Shown here: piece after piece, positions 23,771 to 34,093 of the stretch
How the letters are laid out: each line of letters starts with the position of its first letter
Numbering within the stretch: the first letter of the stretch is position 1
Source: Sipunculus nudus
Lineage: Eukaryota; Annelida; Sipuncula; Golfingiida; Sipunculidae
Direction: 5' to 3'
DNA: 64,000 nucleotides
Assembly: GCA_026874595.1 (NCBI GenBank)
Contig: CM049308.1
Span: 92,321,624-92,385,623, forward strand
Translations under genes and position numbers: made by a program
Notes under the pieces: generated by a model
Seen by the model: only the letters and a program-made list of their open reading frames with translations
What the model was told of the DNA's origin: nothing
Database searches by the model: none

Positions 23771-24686
23771 AATTTCATGTTTCAAAGGACATTCATCCAG
23801 GACCTATCTGACTGATACATTTGAAGATTTTTAGGCCAAATGGATACAATATGTGTCTTTTCTGACTCTCCGGTATCCGAATCATGTTTGCGACCAGTGG
23901 CTCGAAGAATATAGGTTACCCTGACCTAATTTCAGGATTCCGAGAGGATTTTCCTAGGACTGCCCTTGATGTAAAATTTAATGTGTCTAGGTCTAAAGGT
24001 TACGGCTAGTGCCCTGTTATCGTCCGGACTGCTTCATTAAAAGGTTTAAAAACAGAGAAAAAATATGCGTATACGTTTAAAAAAGAACCACAGGTGACGC
24101 CAGCAGTCTTCAAGAATTGATGAAGCACTCCATAACCAATATGCATGGAAAGAATCATGGCAATCAATGCATTAATTTTGTCATTGAGATACTAGAGCTT
24201 TTGTATCAAATTTTTAATTAATCGGGGGGGGGGGGGGATTTTTTACCCCCATAGTGACCTAATTTCAGGGTTCTACGGAGATTTTTATGGACTTCCATTG
24301 GTGAAGATTTTGTGCCCTGACAGACAAACGCACAGACGGACAGACGACGGACAAAGAGTGATCGCTATAGCTAAGATGGCTTGGCTACCGTGACTGTTTA
24401 GAGAAATGACAGTTGTATAACATTAATCCTTATCAAGCTCTGATTTGGTAACTCTGCACCAGTATTCGTCTCAATATTTCACATTTACAGACTTTACATT
24501 TAGCTTTTAAATCATTTTATTACATGATAAACTCGAATTTAAGCTAGTTATGATGACAACTGGCTGACTTAGATACAGGAGTGAACAAACCCAAGCTAAT
24601 CAAACGGCTCACTCAGTCGAATGGTCAAAAGGTAAAAGTCTCCCAGTGGCGTCAATTTATCTTCAAGGAACTGACGACCTTTTTTT

Positions 24687-24689
<3 letters not shown>

Positions 24690-24753
<64 letters not shown>
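24690..24753. repeat. (AT)n microsatellite
   Basis: Pure AT run of about 63 bp. Confidence 0.95.
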
Positions 24754-24755
<2 letters not shown>

Positions 24756-25196
24756 TTTATTGTCTATGTGACACATTTCAAATATATTACAATTATTACA
24801 AAAGTAGGTGGTTTTCAATTTAAGATATAATTATATTTCCAGTTAAGGTTAATTATAAACCTTAAAAATAGAAATAGAATCTAAAATTCTATTTATTAAT
24901 ATAATTCATTTTCAATAAATAAATATTTTTCGATGAAAAGCAAGGATAATTACAACGACTATACCATATACCTGGGTCACTGTATTGACGCCCCTGATGT
25001 ATCTGTTGGTGATACAGGTTCAGTTCCCAGAGTGGTTCTGATAGTGGGTTGTAATTGCAAGTCTGTATATAAAATGCTAATTTATCAGTTTCATTCAGAG
25101 TTATCAGTTTGATCGTTATAAACACATACCTGCAGGGAGAAATCCCTCCTGTCCCTGAATCAGCCCTCATTTGTGAACCAAATACATTTTGAAGTA

Positions 25197-25351
25197 TGTT
25201 ACGAAGACAAATTGATCAGGGGAAAATACTGGGCCGATCCGGGATTCGAACCCATAACGGTGGCGTACAAGTCCGGCGTACCAACCGCTTCGCAAGCAAC
25301 GCAAGCTTCACTAGCGAGACAGTTCGGTCCGCTTTTATGTCACCCGTAACT
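25197..25351 (-). repeat. 3' LTR of the TRIM, containing a tRNA-like segment
   Basis: 155 bp. On the minus strand (about 25312 down to 25236) it holds GCGAAGCGGTTGGTACGCC (A-box-like D-arm), CCGGACTTGT (anticodon-arm-like, UGU) and GGGTTCGAATCCCG (perfect T-arm/B box, 25241-25254). The anticodon and acceptor stems do not pair fully, so it is tRNA-derived rather than a tRNA gene. Confidence 0.8.
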
Positions 25352-25471
25352 CACCCCCTCTTAAGAGCGTTTTGCTATCAGAACTAGACTAATTATCCCA
25401 GGGGTCACACTTTGGTGAGCTTATTCCCTGGGCCACAACGTTTTACCGTCATCCCGGACGAGCCCCCATTT

Positions 25472-25619
25472 TGTTACGAAGACAAATTGTTGAGGGGAAA
25501 ATTCTGGACCGATCCGTGCCATAACGGCGGCGCACAAGTCCGGCGTATCAACCGCTTCGCTAGCAAAGCAAGCTTCACTAGCGAGACAGTTCGGTCCTCT
25601 TTAAAGTCACCCCGTAACA
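25472..25619 (-). repeat. 5' LTR of the TRIM (element orientation)
   Basis: 148 bp. Starts TGTTACGGGG and ends TTCGTAACA. Keeps the A-box-like TAGCGAAGCGGTTGATACG but has lost the T-arm/B-box-like part present in the other LTR. Confidence 0.85.
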
Positions 25620-25639
25620 AGTATTATAGATTTTTTTCC

Positions 25640-26040
25640 CTCAATTTTGATTACTGGTGACCTTGACACCTTGATCATCAAGGTCAAATCTGCGGGATTC
25701 AAGCGTTTTTGTGACCCCTATATAACTTTCGAAATACAGAATTTTTTAATAAAATTTGACACAAAAGTTGTTTCAGTCATGTTCTAGGCTGGTGACCCTG
25801 ACCTTGAAGACAAGGTCAAATCTGCGAATATTTTGGATTATTGAGACCGCCATAACTTTTGAAGTACTGCATATTATCCCTACAAATTCGAAACACAAGT
25901 TGCTGCCATTATGGCAGAGAATGTAAACGTGACCCTGCCTTTAATCTTCGAGGTTAAATCTGCCGAAATCTAGCATCATTGTAACCCTATCACTTCAGGA
26001 ATTCTGTAGTTTTTCTCCTCACATTTCACACATAAGTTGG
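25640..26040. repeat. ~137-bp tandem repeat with TGACCTTGA / AAGGTCAAATC motifs
   Basis: Three diverged units marked by GTGACC(T/C)TG...AAGGTCAAATCTGC at about 25658, 25793 and 25930. Starts about 20 bp beyond the TRIM. Resembles repeats common in mollusc genomes. Confidence 0.65.
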
Positions 26041-26559
26041 TTTCTATAAGTTGTTGAATATATTTTTCTACCAGTATACTATACCCAAACCCTTAATGTA
26101 GGTCGTCGCTTTTGGAGGTCGATAGCCAACAGTTAAATGAGAAACTCTTCCTGGTTCAAATGAGCAGCTTTTCAGACAGAGAAACAAATAGGACAGGCAG
26201 TACATGTTTGAAATTCCGATCACATTGCATTCAGCTGGAAGTGGTAAACATCTGCAGTAACCTTCAGTTTATCAGCACTACGCGACCTTTTGTTCCCCTT
26301 TATAAGAGGATATGTAAACTAACACTCCTCATACTGGTGGTAATGTTGACTCACACCTGAGGTAAATGCATTATATTATAAAAGACAGTGCCAGATTACC
26401 AGCTTTTCTTAGAACAGTTTTATTGATCTCCTCAGATATGCTATTATTATTTACTCAACAGGTATTTGAAATTTTGAGCACGGATACGGATATGAAACTT
26501 CACTGATATTCGCAGTATTAGTATATAAACACTTGATTTATGTAGGCACATCCACCCAC

Positions 26560-26577
26560 CAATTTATATATGTATAT

Positions 26578-26636
<59 letters not shown>
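26560..26636. repeat. (AT)n microsatellite with interruptions
   Basis: AT run that replaces the left end of the pogo-like MITE starting at 26637. Confidence 0.93.
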
Positions 26637-26638
<2 letters not shown>

Positions 26639-27253
26639 GTGAATTATAAAAAAAAACTTAGCGGAGGACCCTTATTATGAAATTTTTTTTTGTGTAGCTG
26701 AAAAGAAAAAAAAATTGTTTTATATATTTATTCATGATAAAAATTAATAAACATGTACACATACGTAGTGACTATTGATTAACATAATTACACTATAGAG
26801 GCAATACAAAGACAACCTACTGAATACATATTGAAGATAATACGTGGCTGTCATATATTTAGCCTTCCGATTGATATTGAGTATCTATCAGATAAGGCAA
26901 GACAATGTGTGGGATTTGCCCCCATGCAAGCTTTATCTATACATTTTACTGACTGCTCAATACTCAGTGTGAGTAAGGTATGAACTCATTTAGGATTAAC
27001 TAGGTCGTAAATTTGACCAATAAGGATCGAACAATATGTGATGAGTGGAGATATTAAGCTCTCACTCCCGCCCTTAGAGTAGCTGTAATACAGGTGATTT
27101 TGTTATGGCGCCAGGAAATCTGGTCGTAATTCTGAATTCAGGGGTGGTCGTAATTTTGAGTCATTTATAAACATAAATAAACTAAAAAAAATTCGGGACC
27201 AAGCATAGTGTTCGTAATTGTGGGGTGGTCGCAGTTGTGGGGTGGTCGCACTG
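26637..27253 (+). mobile_element. Pogo-like MITE, copy 2 (left-truncated)
   Basis: Collinear with 55117-56009: shares GTGAATTATAA, ACAAAGACAACCTACTGA, TGCCCCCATGCAAGCTTTAT, ATTTGACCAAT and the end GGTCGTAATTNTGGGGTGGT. Ends in GGTGGTCGCACTG followed by TATATA. About 140 bp at the left is missing. The right terminal repeat is a shortened form of that in copy 1. Confidence 0.78.
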
Positions 27254-27352
27254 TATATATACGGAACAGTCTAACAACATTACTTTTACCTACATCAGTT
27301 AAGCCACCTGGCTAAAAGAGAAAGTATTTTAGAACTTTTCTCGGCAGCATGG
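27254..27352 (+). promoter_or_regulatory. Candidate TATA box and non-coding first exon for the arrestin-like gene
   Basis: TATATATAC (27254-27262) lies at the right edge of the MITE. About 90 bp downstream GGCAGCATGG is followed by a perfect donor, GTAAGT (27353). An exon from about 27285 to 27352 spliced to the coding exon near 27720 is plausible but unproven. Confidence 0.25.
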
Positions 27353-27719
27353 GTAAGTTATTGTTGAGGATAAACAAAGGGAGTTACCCTGAAATCCACA
27401 ATACTTGATGAAAATGTTGTTAATAGTTTCCAATGCCAGTTTGTGACAGGGATCCTTTATTGTTCAGTATTGCCTTAACCAACTGAGTGTTTAAGCTCGC
27501 TACTGCGATCCCCCGTATTAAGTGAGCAGGCATGTATACCTGTTGATTCGCAGTGAGCGGCCTTTGTTGGATGTCACACACGCACGGCGCCCCGGACCAG
27601 GTTGAAGTGTTTGTACATTGACATGGCAAGGCATCCTTAAGTAATGATACCATGGGACCGCGCTGACGGCACAGGACTTGAAACATTGTTTTGGAAGTAA
27701 CAGGAGTTAATTTTACATC

Positions 27720-28922
27720 ATGGATGATATTTCGATTAATTTGTTTTACGATCCTGGCTCTGAACGACGGTGCGTTTTGAATATAAATGATGGTAAAATC
27801 AGTCCCGTGTGCTGCATTGATGGTCTGTGCAAAAAGCACATCGATGGAAGGTGCCGTGCTGTAACACCAGATGACGCCATACTTAACGAAGAAGAGATAG
27901 AGAAAACTCGTCAGCAAAAAGAGTGGTTGTTACGAGCGCTGTATGAGCAAAGCATCTTTTTTCCAGGGCTTCCTACTGACGCCCCGGAGACACGTCAGGT
28001 CAGTGAAGACCAACTACGTAAAATGCAGCTTTGTTCCTGGCCGGTTTTCGAGGCAGGTGAATGCATCAAAGGCGCTCTTAAAATTGACGGATTGATTCCC
28101 AGTAATGATTTGCAGGTAACTGTACAGGTGCTTGGTATGTACGTTATTAAAGGTACGGATTTACGCGGTGGACCTCTCTGTGAAACTAAGGTAGTTTATC
28201 ATAGTACGCAAGTGGTTCAACCCGATTCCAGCAACCGGTTATTGTTTCCTTTCATCATACAGCTGAAAAAGGACATTCCAAATTCCATGCAACCGTTATT
28301 GACAGAGGCTTACGAAGCACTCCACTTACTCTATACAATTGGAGCAATCCTAGAAACTTCTAAAAATTCTAAAAACAGCTCTACGAAAAAGCAAGTCAGT
28401 CATCTGTACAGAGGATTCTGGGTGGAGCCTCGATCTGATCATTTCCCTTCTTCAGATCTGATGAATCCGTACGAGGTAATCACGAACTTCTCCACGGGCA
28501 TTTTCGGAACTTCCGGTGACGTAAAATGTACCGCAAAGTTACCAAGAAGGGCATTCCTTAGGAACGAGGTTATACCGGTCAGTCTGGTATTAGAAAACAA
28601 CAGTGCTAGTGATCTGACTGCTATTGAGGTTTGGGTCAAGTTAAAAATATCTGCAGGTTTTTCCACCGGAATTTTCCCACTGAGCGTGGAAGAGGAATTT
28701 GACACAGAAAAGCAGTTTATCAAGAAGCTGGAAGGAGAAGCATTCCTGCCACTGAACTTTAGTCAGTGTTCGTTATTCAAAGACCTCATCCCGTTGTCAG
28801 TGCCAACATATCCACCGATTCAGATCCATTATCAAGTTTACATAAGAATTTTACGTGGAAGATTTCGAAAAAATTTCGACATTGTTGTGCCGATTCAGGT
28901 AATACACAATATTAGATACTAA
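27720..28922 (+). CDS. Arrestin-domain (alpha-arrestin/ARRDC-like) protein, single long coding exon
   Basis: 400 codons without interruption. Residues 1-110 are an extension with a Cys-rich patch (CCIDGLCKKHIDGRC). An arrestin N-domain follows (about 113-225), with GECIKGALKIDG and LFPFIIQLKKDIPNSMQP, the family's 'F.F.LP..lP.S' box. The C-domain (about 255-395) is clear: AKLPRRAFLRNEVIPVSLVL then ENNSASDLTAIEVWVKLK and finally DIVVPIQ. Alpha-arrestins are cytosolic/endosomal adaptors for ubiquitin ligases in receptor trafficking. No PPxY motif, which normally follows the C-domain, is present. After the CAG at 28896-28898 comes GTAATA, a good donor, so the last seven codons may be intronic read-through and a C-tail exon may lie downstream. 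ATG at 27720 is the first of the frame. An intronless gene would suggest a retrocopy. Confidence 0.78.
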   Translation: MDDISINLFYDPGSERRCVLNINDGKISPVCCIDGLCKKHIDGRCRAVTPDDAILNEEEIEKTRQQKEWLLRALYEQSIFFPGLPTDAPETRQVSEDQLRKMQLCSWPVFEAGECIKGALKIDGLIPSNDLQVTVQVLGMYVIKGTDLRGGPLCETKVVYHSTQVVQPDSSNRLLFPFIIQLKKDIPNSMQPLLTEAYEALHLLYTIGAILETSKNSKNSSTKKQVSHLYRGFWVEPRSDHFPSSDLMNPYEVITNFSTGIFGTSGDVKCTAKLPRRAFLRNEVIPVSLVLENNSASDLTAIEVWVKLKISAGFSTGIFPLSVEEEFDTEKQFIKKLEGEAFLPLNFSQCSLFKDLIPLSVPTYPPIQIHYQVYIRILRGRFRKNFDIVVPIQVIHNIRY

Positions 28923-29057
28923 CATGGCTTTAGAAGTAAAATGTTCACCAGTGGCAGTTTTGTCCATCATATTCTACGGATATGACGATTCTATCGACCG
29001 CATTGTTTAAAGGACCAGTTGTCATAAAAGTTTCATTATCGACACCTAACACGTGCA

Positions 29058-29075
29058 CTCCCCCCCCCCCCCCCA
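29058..29075. repeat. C homopolymer tract
   Basis: Run of about 16 C between CACT and ATCACGACC. Confidence 0.9.
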
Positions 29076-29427
29076 TCACGACCACCCCTAAACACCTTTC
29101 CCAAAGGGTTCCATGCATGATTGAAAGCTCTTCGGTGCACGCCACAGAATACGTTGGTAGTCTGTACTCTGCACAGAGATTGGATTTACGCTCTGTTATG
29201 TTATTATTATGTTATTTTTGTGTTAATTCATCACCCAGGGCGAAAGTTTTGTTGTAATAGTTCGAATGGTCACGGCAATGCAATTTTCTGTATAAATGTC
29301 AATGCCTGCTGGGTCGAGAAATCACATGTAAAAGTATACCATTACAGATTTTGTATTGCACATACCGTCATGCTGCATCTGCTGCATGCTATCTACGTAA
29401 TTGTGATGATTTTTAGGTCTTTAGTAT

Positions 29428-29476
29428 AATAAAACAATTTTATATTTTATACCACAATTTATACAGTACAAATAAA
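29428..29476 (+). terminator. Candidate poly(A) signals after the arrestin-like gene
   Basis: AATAAA at 29428-29433 and 29471-29476, 500-550 bp after the stop. They would serve a single-exon transcript. Confidence 0.35.
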
Positions 29477-29499
29477 AGGATTAATACAAAACTGATAAA

Positions 29500-32400
29500 A
29501 GTAATATTTTACCATTTTTACACATTTTTTTCGTCTATGCCTGGAAAAGACACACCTTTGCATAGAAAGAAATATCCAGAAATGTCATCAAAGCCGAAAT
29601 CTGAGAGAACTATGGGGATATCATGCTAAGAAATATTAACAGTTCTATTTATAGTAATTGGGATACTGGTGTTTTAGATATGAATTATATTAAATTTTAG
29701 TTAATGCACATTTTTTAAAGAACAAAGTCAAAATAAAGTTTATGTTTTCTTAACTATTCTTGATAAGCAGTTTTACATTTAATATAATGCGTGTAACCAG
29801 TCATCTGTCGTTATGATCTACACAGTTAATTGTATTCACGTTTAAAAGTTAATCGTAATGTCACTTTATTGTAACATTATATTTCACCACTATTCCCTCT
29901 TTTCAAAGCAAACTTAAAGGTTTAGCCATAAACTTTTATGGGCCGTCTGTAATGGAAAGAATGTGAGCGAGCGTTTGACAAACGTGGAAGCACAGAATGT
30001 CAGGTCAATCGTTACGTGCAGCACAATCATACTTTTGTCACATAATGGGAATGATATTTTACCATTGTTTTATTGCAGTGCCAGGCTTTATTTATAGAGG
30101 AATTCCAAAAGGCGTAAATATCATGCAGACATGCTTTGTTATATAAACGTACATTCCCAATGTGATATTATTTGTTGCATTATTTTTTTTAAATCGACCA
30201 CAAATGATTACGTGCAAAGAAGTCATTATATCTATAGAAATAAATAAACAGCGAACAACAAAACTAAACTTCGATCAGCGGACAAGTTAAACAACCCTTA
30301 TCTTGACCCTCCAGCGTGAACGTAATCATGTGTTCTCTTAAACTTGACTTCATCTGTTGTTTTTCCATAAAAAACGTATAAAACCTTGGAAAGTGTTTGA
30401 TTACTATGATAATATGAAGCATGTATTTATTCTTACTATGATAATATGAAGCATGTATTTATTCTTACATGAATACCGACTTATATTAGAATATTTACTG
30501 AAATAAAGAATGTTATAAAATAATTGATTAATAATCGATAATCGGTTGTTATTTTGTTTCTATCATCAAACATGATTTTACTTTACCAATTCCTACCACG
30601 TTTCACAGAATTAATGGTGACCTGAGTGTCAAAGTATACAAATATGGAATGCCAGAGGATACACATGATACATAAATCCGGCTAGGCATATGTTATTTGA
30701 TTAATTCCTTTTTAATATCTTAAACTGACGACACATACATGTAAACGTTAAAAATTTAGTTTCCTAAAACTAGTTCTCCGTGTTACATATGATATGCTTT
30801 AAAAAATTATTTGAAAATGTTTTCACTGTGATCTGATCGAATAAAAAAGCACAAATATTTTTATTTTCTTTGTGAAGCTTATGTGAACCATATAGTTTTG
30901 GTAGGTCATTCAGTTTTAATTACTATGGTTTCTCTATTGGTGAAAAAGTCTGTATTAAATGCCTCATTTACGATGTCATTAACCTAGATAATTGATCCTG
31001 TAGTTTATACATTGGCGTTGGCCCACATCGGAAAGAACACTACCAATGCAGTAAACCTAGTTTTGCTTGGCAATGGTCTATATTATATATATATGTGTGT
31101 GTGTGTGTGTGTACTATTACAATCTTTACATTTCCCGGTTCTGTTTCCACAGAATGAGCTCGATAATGTCTGCATGCTGGTTCTGCGGTATACAATATAC
31201 TCTATTTTACAACTCCGCTTGTGTTTTAGTGTTATCAGTGTAAAAATTTGAAGAGAACCCTTAGACATTCGAGCTTACTAAATATATTATGGTAAAGGCA
31301 CAGATCCTAATCTGGACCGATCGGTGAATGGTCAAGACCGTTTTCAAATTCATCGCTGATTGGTCCTGATCAGGATCTTGGCCCTGACATTAGCATGGAA
31401 AATTAAGTGTATTACGACAAATTATACGTTAGCAGCACAAGACTCCTCGGGGTCTTGGAAAACATGTTAAACCATAAACCCGAATTGGAGTATATGTTAC
31501 ATGAAAAGGACTTTATATTTCACGGCCTCTTTCAAGATCATTAGAAAAAGCCGACTTTTACAAGACTTTCAGGTCCATGGCTCCTTAAAATCGACATTTT
31601 TATTTATTTTCAAGAATAAATAAACTGCTTGAGAGATATCTGTTTTCCTTTTTTATTCATTGGAGCACAGGGAATAATACAGATAACTTGCCTCCCGTTC
31701 AACCAATCGCAAAACCATGAAGGTCACTTGCAAAGACAACACATACACTTTCCCCGCAAAATAAAGGGGCCCATAAAGTATTGTAAAACAGAGAGACTTT
31801 GTTAAAACTGTAAAAAAAATTCACAAGATAACAAGTAATAATCTTTACTTTCCAATTGGCTGTGATAAAAATTACGGGGGGGGGGGGGGTATGAAGGGAT
31901 GATTTGTGTAAAAGATTAATATACATGTATCTAAAAGTTAAAAAGAAGTACCACATGTATCCAATAGCTTGTTTAACCACGTGAATTTAAAGTCTCTGAG
32001 ATGTTTTGACAAACGAGACGATACTGTATTACTGTATTAACCTTTCTTAAATTGTTAAAACAAGTACAGGGACATCTCCCTTTATGTTAAGCTCTCTCTT
32101 GCGGACACCTCTCTGTCACGGTGACCTCTCTATTATAGACATCTCCATGTTACGGACACCTCTCAATAAGGAACAAATCATGGAATCCAAGATGCCTGCC
32201 ATAATGCATTTTGAGGAAGGGGCTTCTGTCAAAAATTGAAAGTTTGGATAAAGTTTGCTGGTTTGATCCGGCATGTCCCCATCCTTCCCAAATATGGGTA
32301 TGAGCCAGTTGACTATAGTGATCAGAATGTTCACAGCTGTGTAACTCCTGCAGCTCTTAATTAGATTGTTATCAGAATCACCAGAAACGTACGAGCTCTT

Positions 32401-32706
32401 CATTAAACTGCAAGCCACAGCTCTATTACCGGCTTCTTTGTTCTGAACAAACACGTTTCATTGAGAATCAGATCGAAGTATCTGATTCTGAAGTATACGT
32501 GTTTTTGTCGGAATCGACAAAGTCACTATAACCTGTAGCATATAACTGAAAGCTTGAAATTTTGGGGACTGCTGTTGTACAAAGACAAAAAACTCAGTTT
32601 CACACCTGTTATATAAAGCTAAATGCATAATCAGTATTAGCTGGAGTAAACCAACTACGGGACAAAAACCGAGTTGTCGTTATTTAGATATGGTCATCAG
32701 GAAACC

Positions 32707-32770
<64 letters not shown>

Positions 32771-33490
32771 ATATATAATATATAGCTATAGGTTATATGA
32801 ATGCTTTTGACACCTGGTTATAAGCAAAGATCCGTCCTTCTACAAACGGCAAACACGTAAAAATAACATATATTTGAAATAGGATCGCAATCGTAAATAG
32901 TCAGGGTTATGGAAGGAGAGCCAATGGAGAAGTCTCCGAAAGATGCTGAGTAGGGGCTAAGGGTTGATCAGCACGTCCTTAACTGCTCTTTTGAAGTTTC
33001 CTTGCGACGAAATCCTTAATTCAGGCAGTTATCTTTAGTTTTATAAATATCAGACTGTATAAATGGTATACATGAAAGATAACTTTGGACCACATCATGA
33101 TTTTGTAGACATTCCTTATAGTGCGCTCACGTAAACAACAAGGTAAACAAAAATATTTTGACAGGACATTTACATTATCTATCCCTAAATTAAATTGGAT
33201 TGTCTTAGTCCAATCCTTCACCTCACGTTAAACGACTATAATTCTGTTTGTAAGTGCGACCCACTTCAGTATAAATGAAGTGTTTGTTGTTTTTGACAAA
33301 GGGGACCAGCGGTTCTCAGGACGGTCCTTCGTTTGTTTGTTGAGCAATATTAGCTGATCTTGTATAACGTGCTCCAGTTCCTTCGTAATACACCTGGCTT
33401 TATTTGTGGGTATTACCCTCTGAAATAATAGACAGAGGGAAAGCTTTAAACTGCGGAGGATTCGCAAGTGTCATTGTCTGCATAGTCAGC
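29500..33490. other. Intergenic DNA without recognised genes
   Basis: Contains a short direct duplication (CTATGATAATATGAAGCATG twice at about 30404-30455), a TG microsatellite (31092-31111), an imperfect hairpin (31296-31387), a G-run (31876-31889) and a CT/AT compound microsatellite (about 32709-32769). The open frames here show no recognisable domain. Confidence 0.5.
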
Positions 33491-33493
33491 GGC

Positions 33494-34093
33494 CAGGGTT
33501 CGACATTAATGCTCGCCTACTCGCCCGAGGCGAAACCAAAAACTGTATGTGTTTGAAGGTGCAATTATGTTTGAACTTTTCTTAAAAGTAATTTTTTTCA
33601 TGCCCTCGGCCAAACTTAAAATACATTAAACTATTTTATAGATTGTAAATAATAATAAGTAAGCTTCATCTTTTATGAATCTTTTATGATTCAATGGTTT
33701 ATTCTTTTGACTCGCATGCGATATTATTATTGATTACACAAATAAAGAGATTCAGTTTGTGTATTCTCACGACGTATGCGAGTGTGTGTTTTAAAAAAAG
33801 AGATTTTACCATTTTTGTACATGAATAAGTAACGAGACAAGTTTAATGTAGTATATGGCTCATTAGATTTATTTCTTCCTATAATGAAAATTTTAAATAT
33901 TTAAACGACATTTAAACCTTGGTTTGATGGATATATATTTTACCTACATAAACCGTGCTTTTACTGTTAGAGTGTATAAGAAATTATAAATTTCGGGGTC
34001 TAATCGTTTTACTGTTAGGGCCACATTTTTAAATTTTTTTTGCTCAACTAGCCTACAGGGCGAGTGTTACTTTTCTGCCAATGTCGATCCATG
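33494..34093. mobile_element. Probable hAT-like non-autonomous relic
   Basis: The left end CAGGGTTCGACATTAATG... continues with GCTCGCCTACTCGCCC. The right end, complemented, reads CATGGATCGACATTGG... with ACTCGCCCTG further in. Ends of the CAGGGNTCGAC type with internal CTCGCC motifs recur in hAT MITEs. No 8-bp duplication could be matched, so the copy is old or the boundary is wrong. Confidence 0.4.

Larger units (their letters stand above)
22384..24395 (-). mobile_element. Hairpin-ended element with a ~155-bp tandem core (long copy)
   Basis: One terminus (about 22384-22410) has GGTCATGACGCTCAGC, shared in inverse orientation with about 41435. The other terminus (about 24340-24395) has CAAAGAGTGATCGCTATAGC followed by a degenerate copy of the terminal hairpin. 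Between them lie about nine diverged units, 150-159 bp apart, marked by AGAATATAGGTCACAGTGAC-type sequence at 22668, 22826, 22980, 23131, 23281, 23437, 23596, 23750 and 23908. A terminal hairpin, no long TIR and a tandem core of this size fit the Helitron/Helentron-associated bivalve elements; that class is inference. Confidence 0.65.
25197..25619 (-). mobile_element. TRIM: miniature LTR retrotransposon, 423 bp, tRNA-Pro primed
   Basis: Two direct repeats (25197-25351 and 25472-25619, about 150 bp) begin TGTTACG and end GTAACA (the base at 25351 is mutated to T). They are flanked by AGTA (25193-25196 and 25620-25623), a 4-bp target duplication. On the minus strand, 3 nt after the first LTR, comes TGGGGGCTCGTCCGGGAT (25451-25468), an exact 18-nt primer-binding site for the tRNA-Pro 3' end. 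Just before the second LTR is a polypurine tract, AAGAGGGGGTG (25352-25362). The internal region is only about 120 bp and non-coding, which defines a TRIM. Confidence 0.88.

Noticed and set aside
25236-25312. A tRNA gene on the minus strand
   Set aside because: T-arm and D-arm resemble a tRNA, but the anticodon and acceptor stems do not pair, and the segment is duplicated within both LTRs of a TRIM.
27420-27917. Minus-strand 165-codon frame overlapping the arrestin-like gene start
   Set aside because: Overlaps a well-supported arrestin coding region on the other strand and shows no domain.
32116-32454. Minus-strand 112-codon frame, considered as a DNA transposase remnant
   Set aside because: No DDE, HTH or other motif could be identified; the nearby CGGACACCTCTC repeats suggest repeat DNA only.
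33228-33467. Minus-strand 79-codon frame with a gene-like look
   Set aside because: No motif identified; single short frame without splice or promoter evidence.
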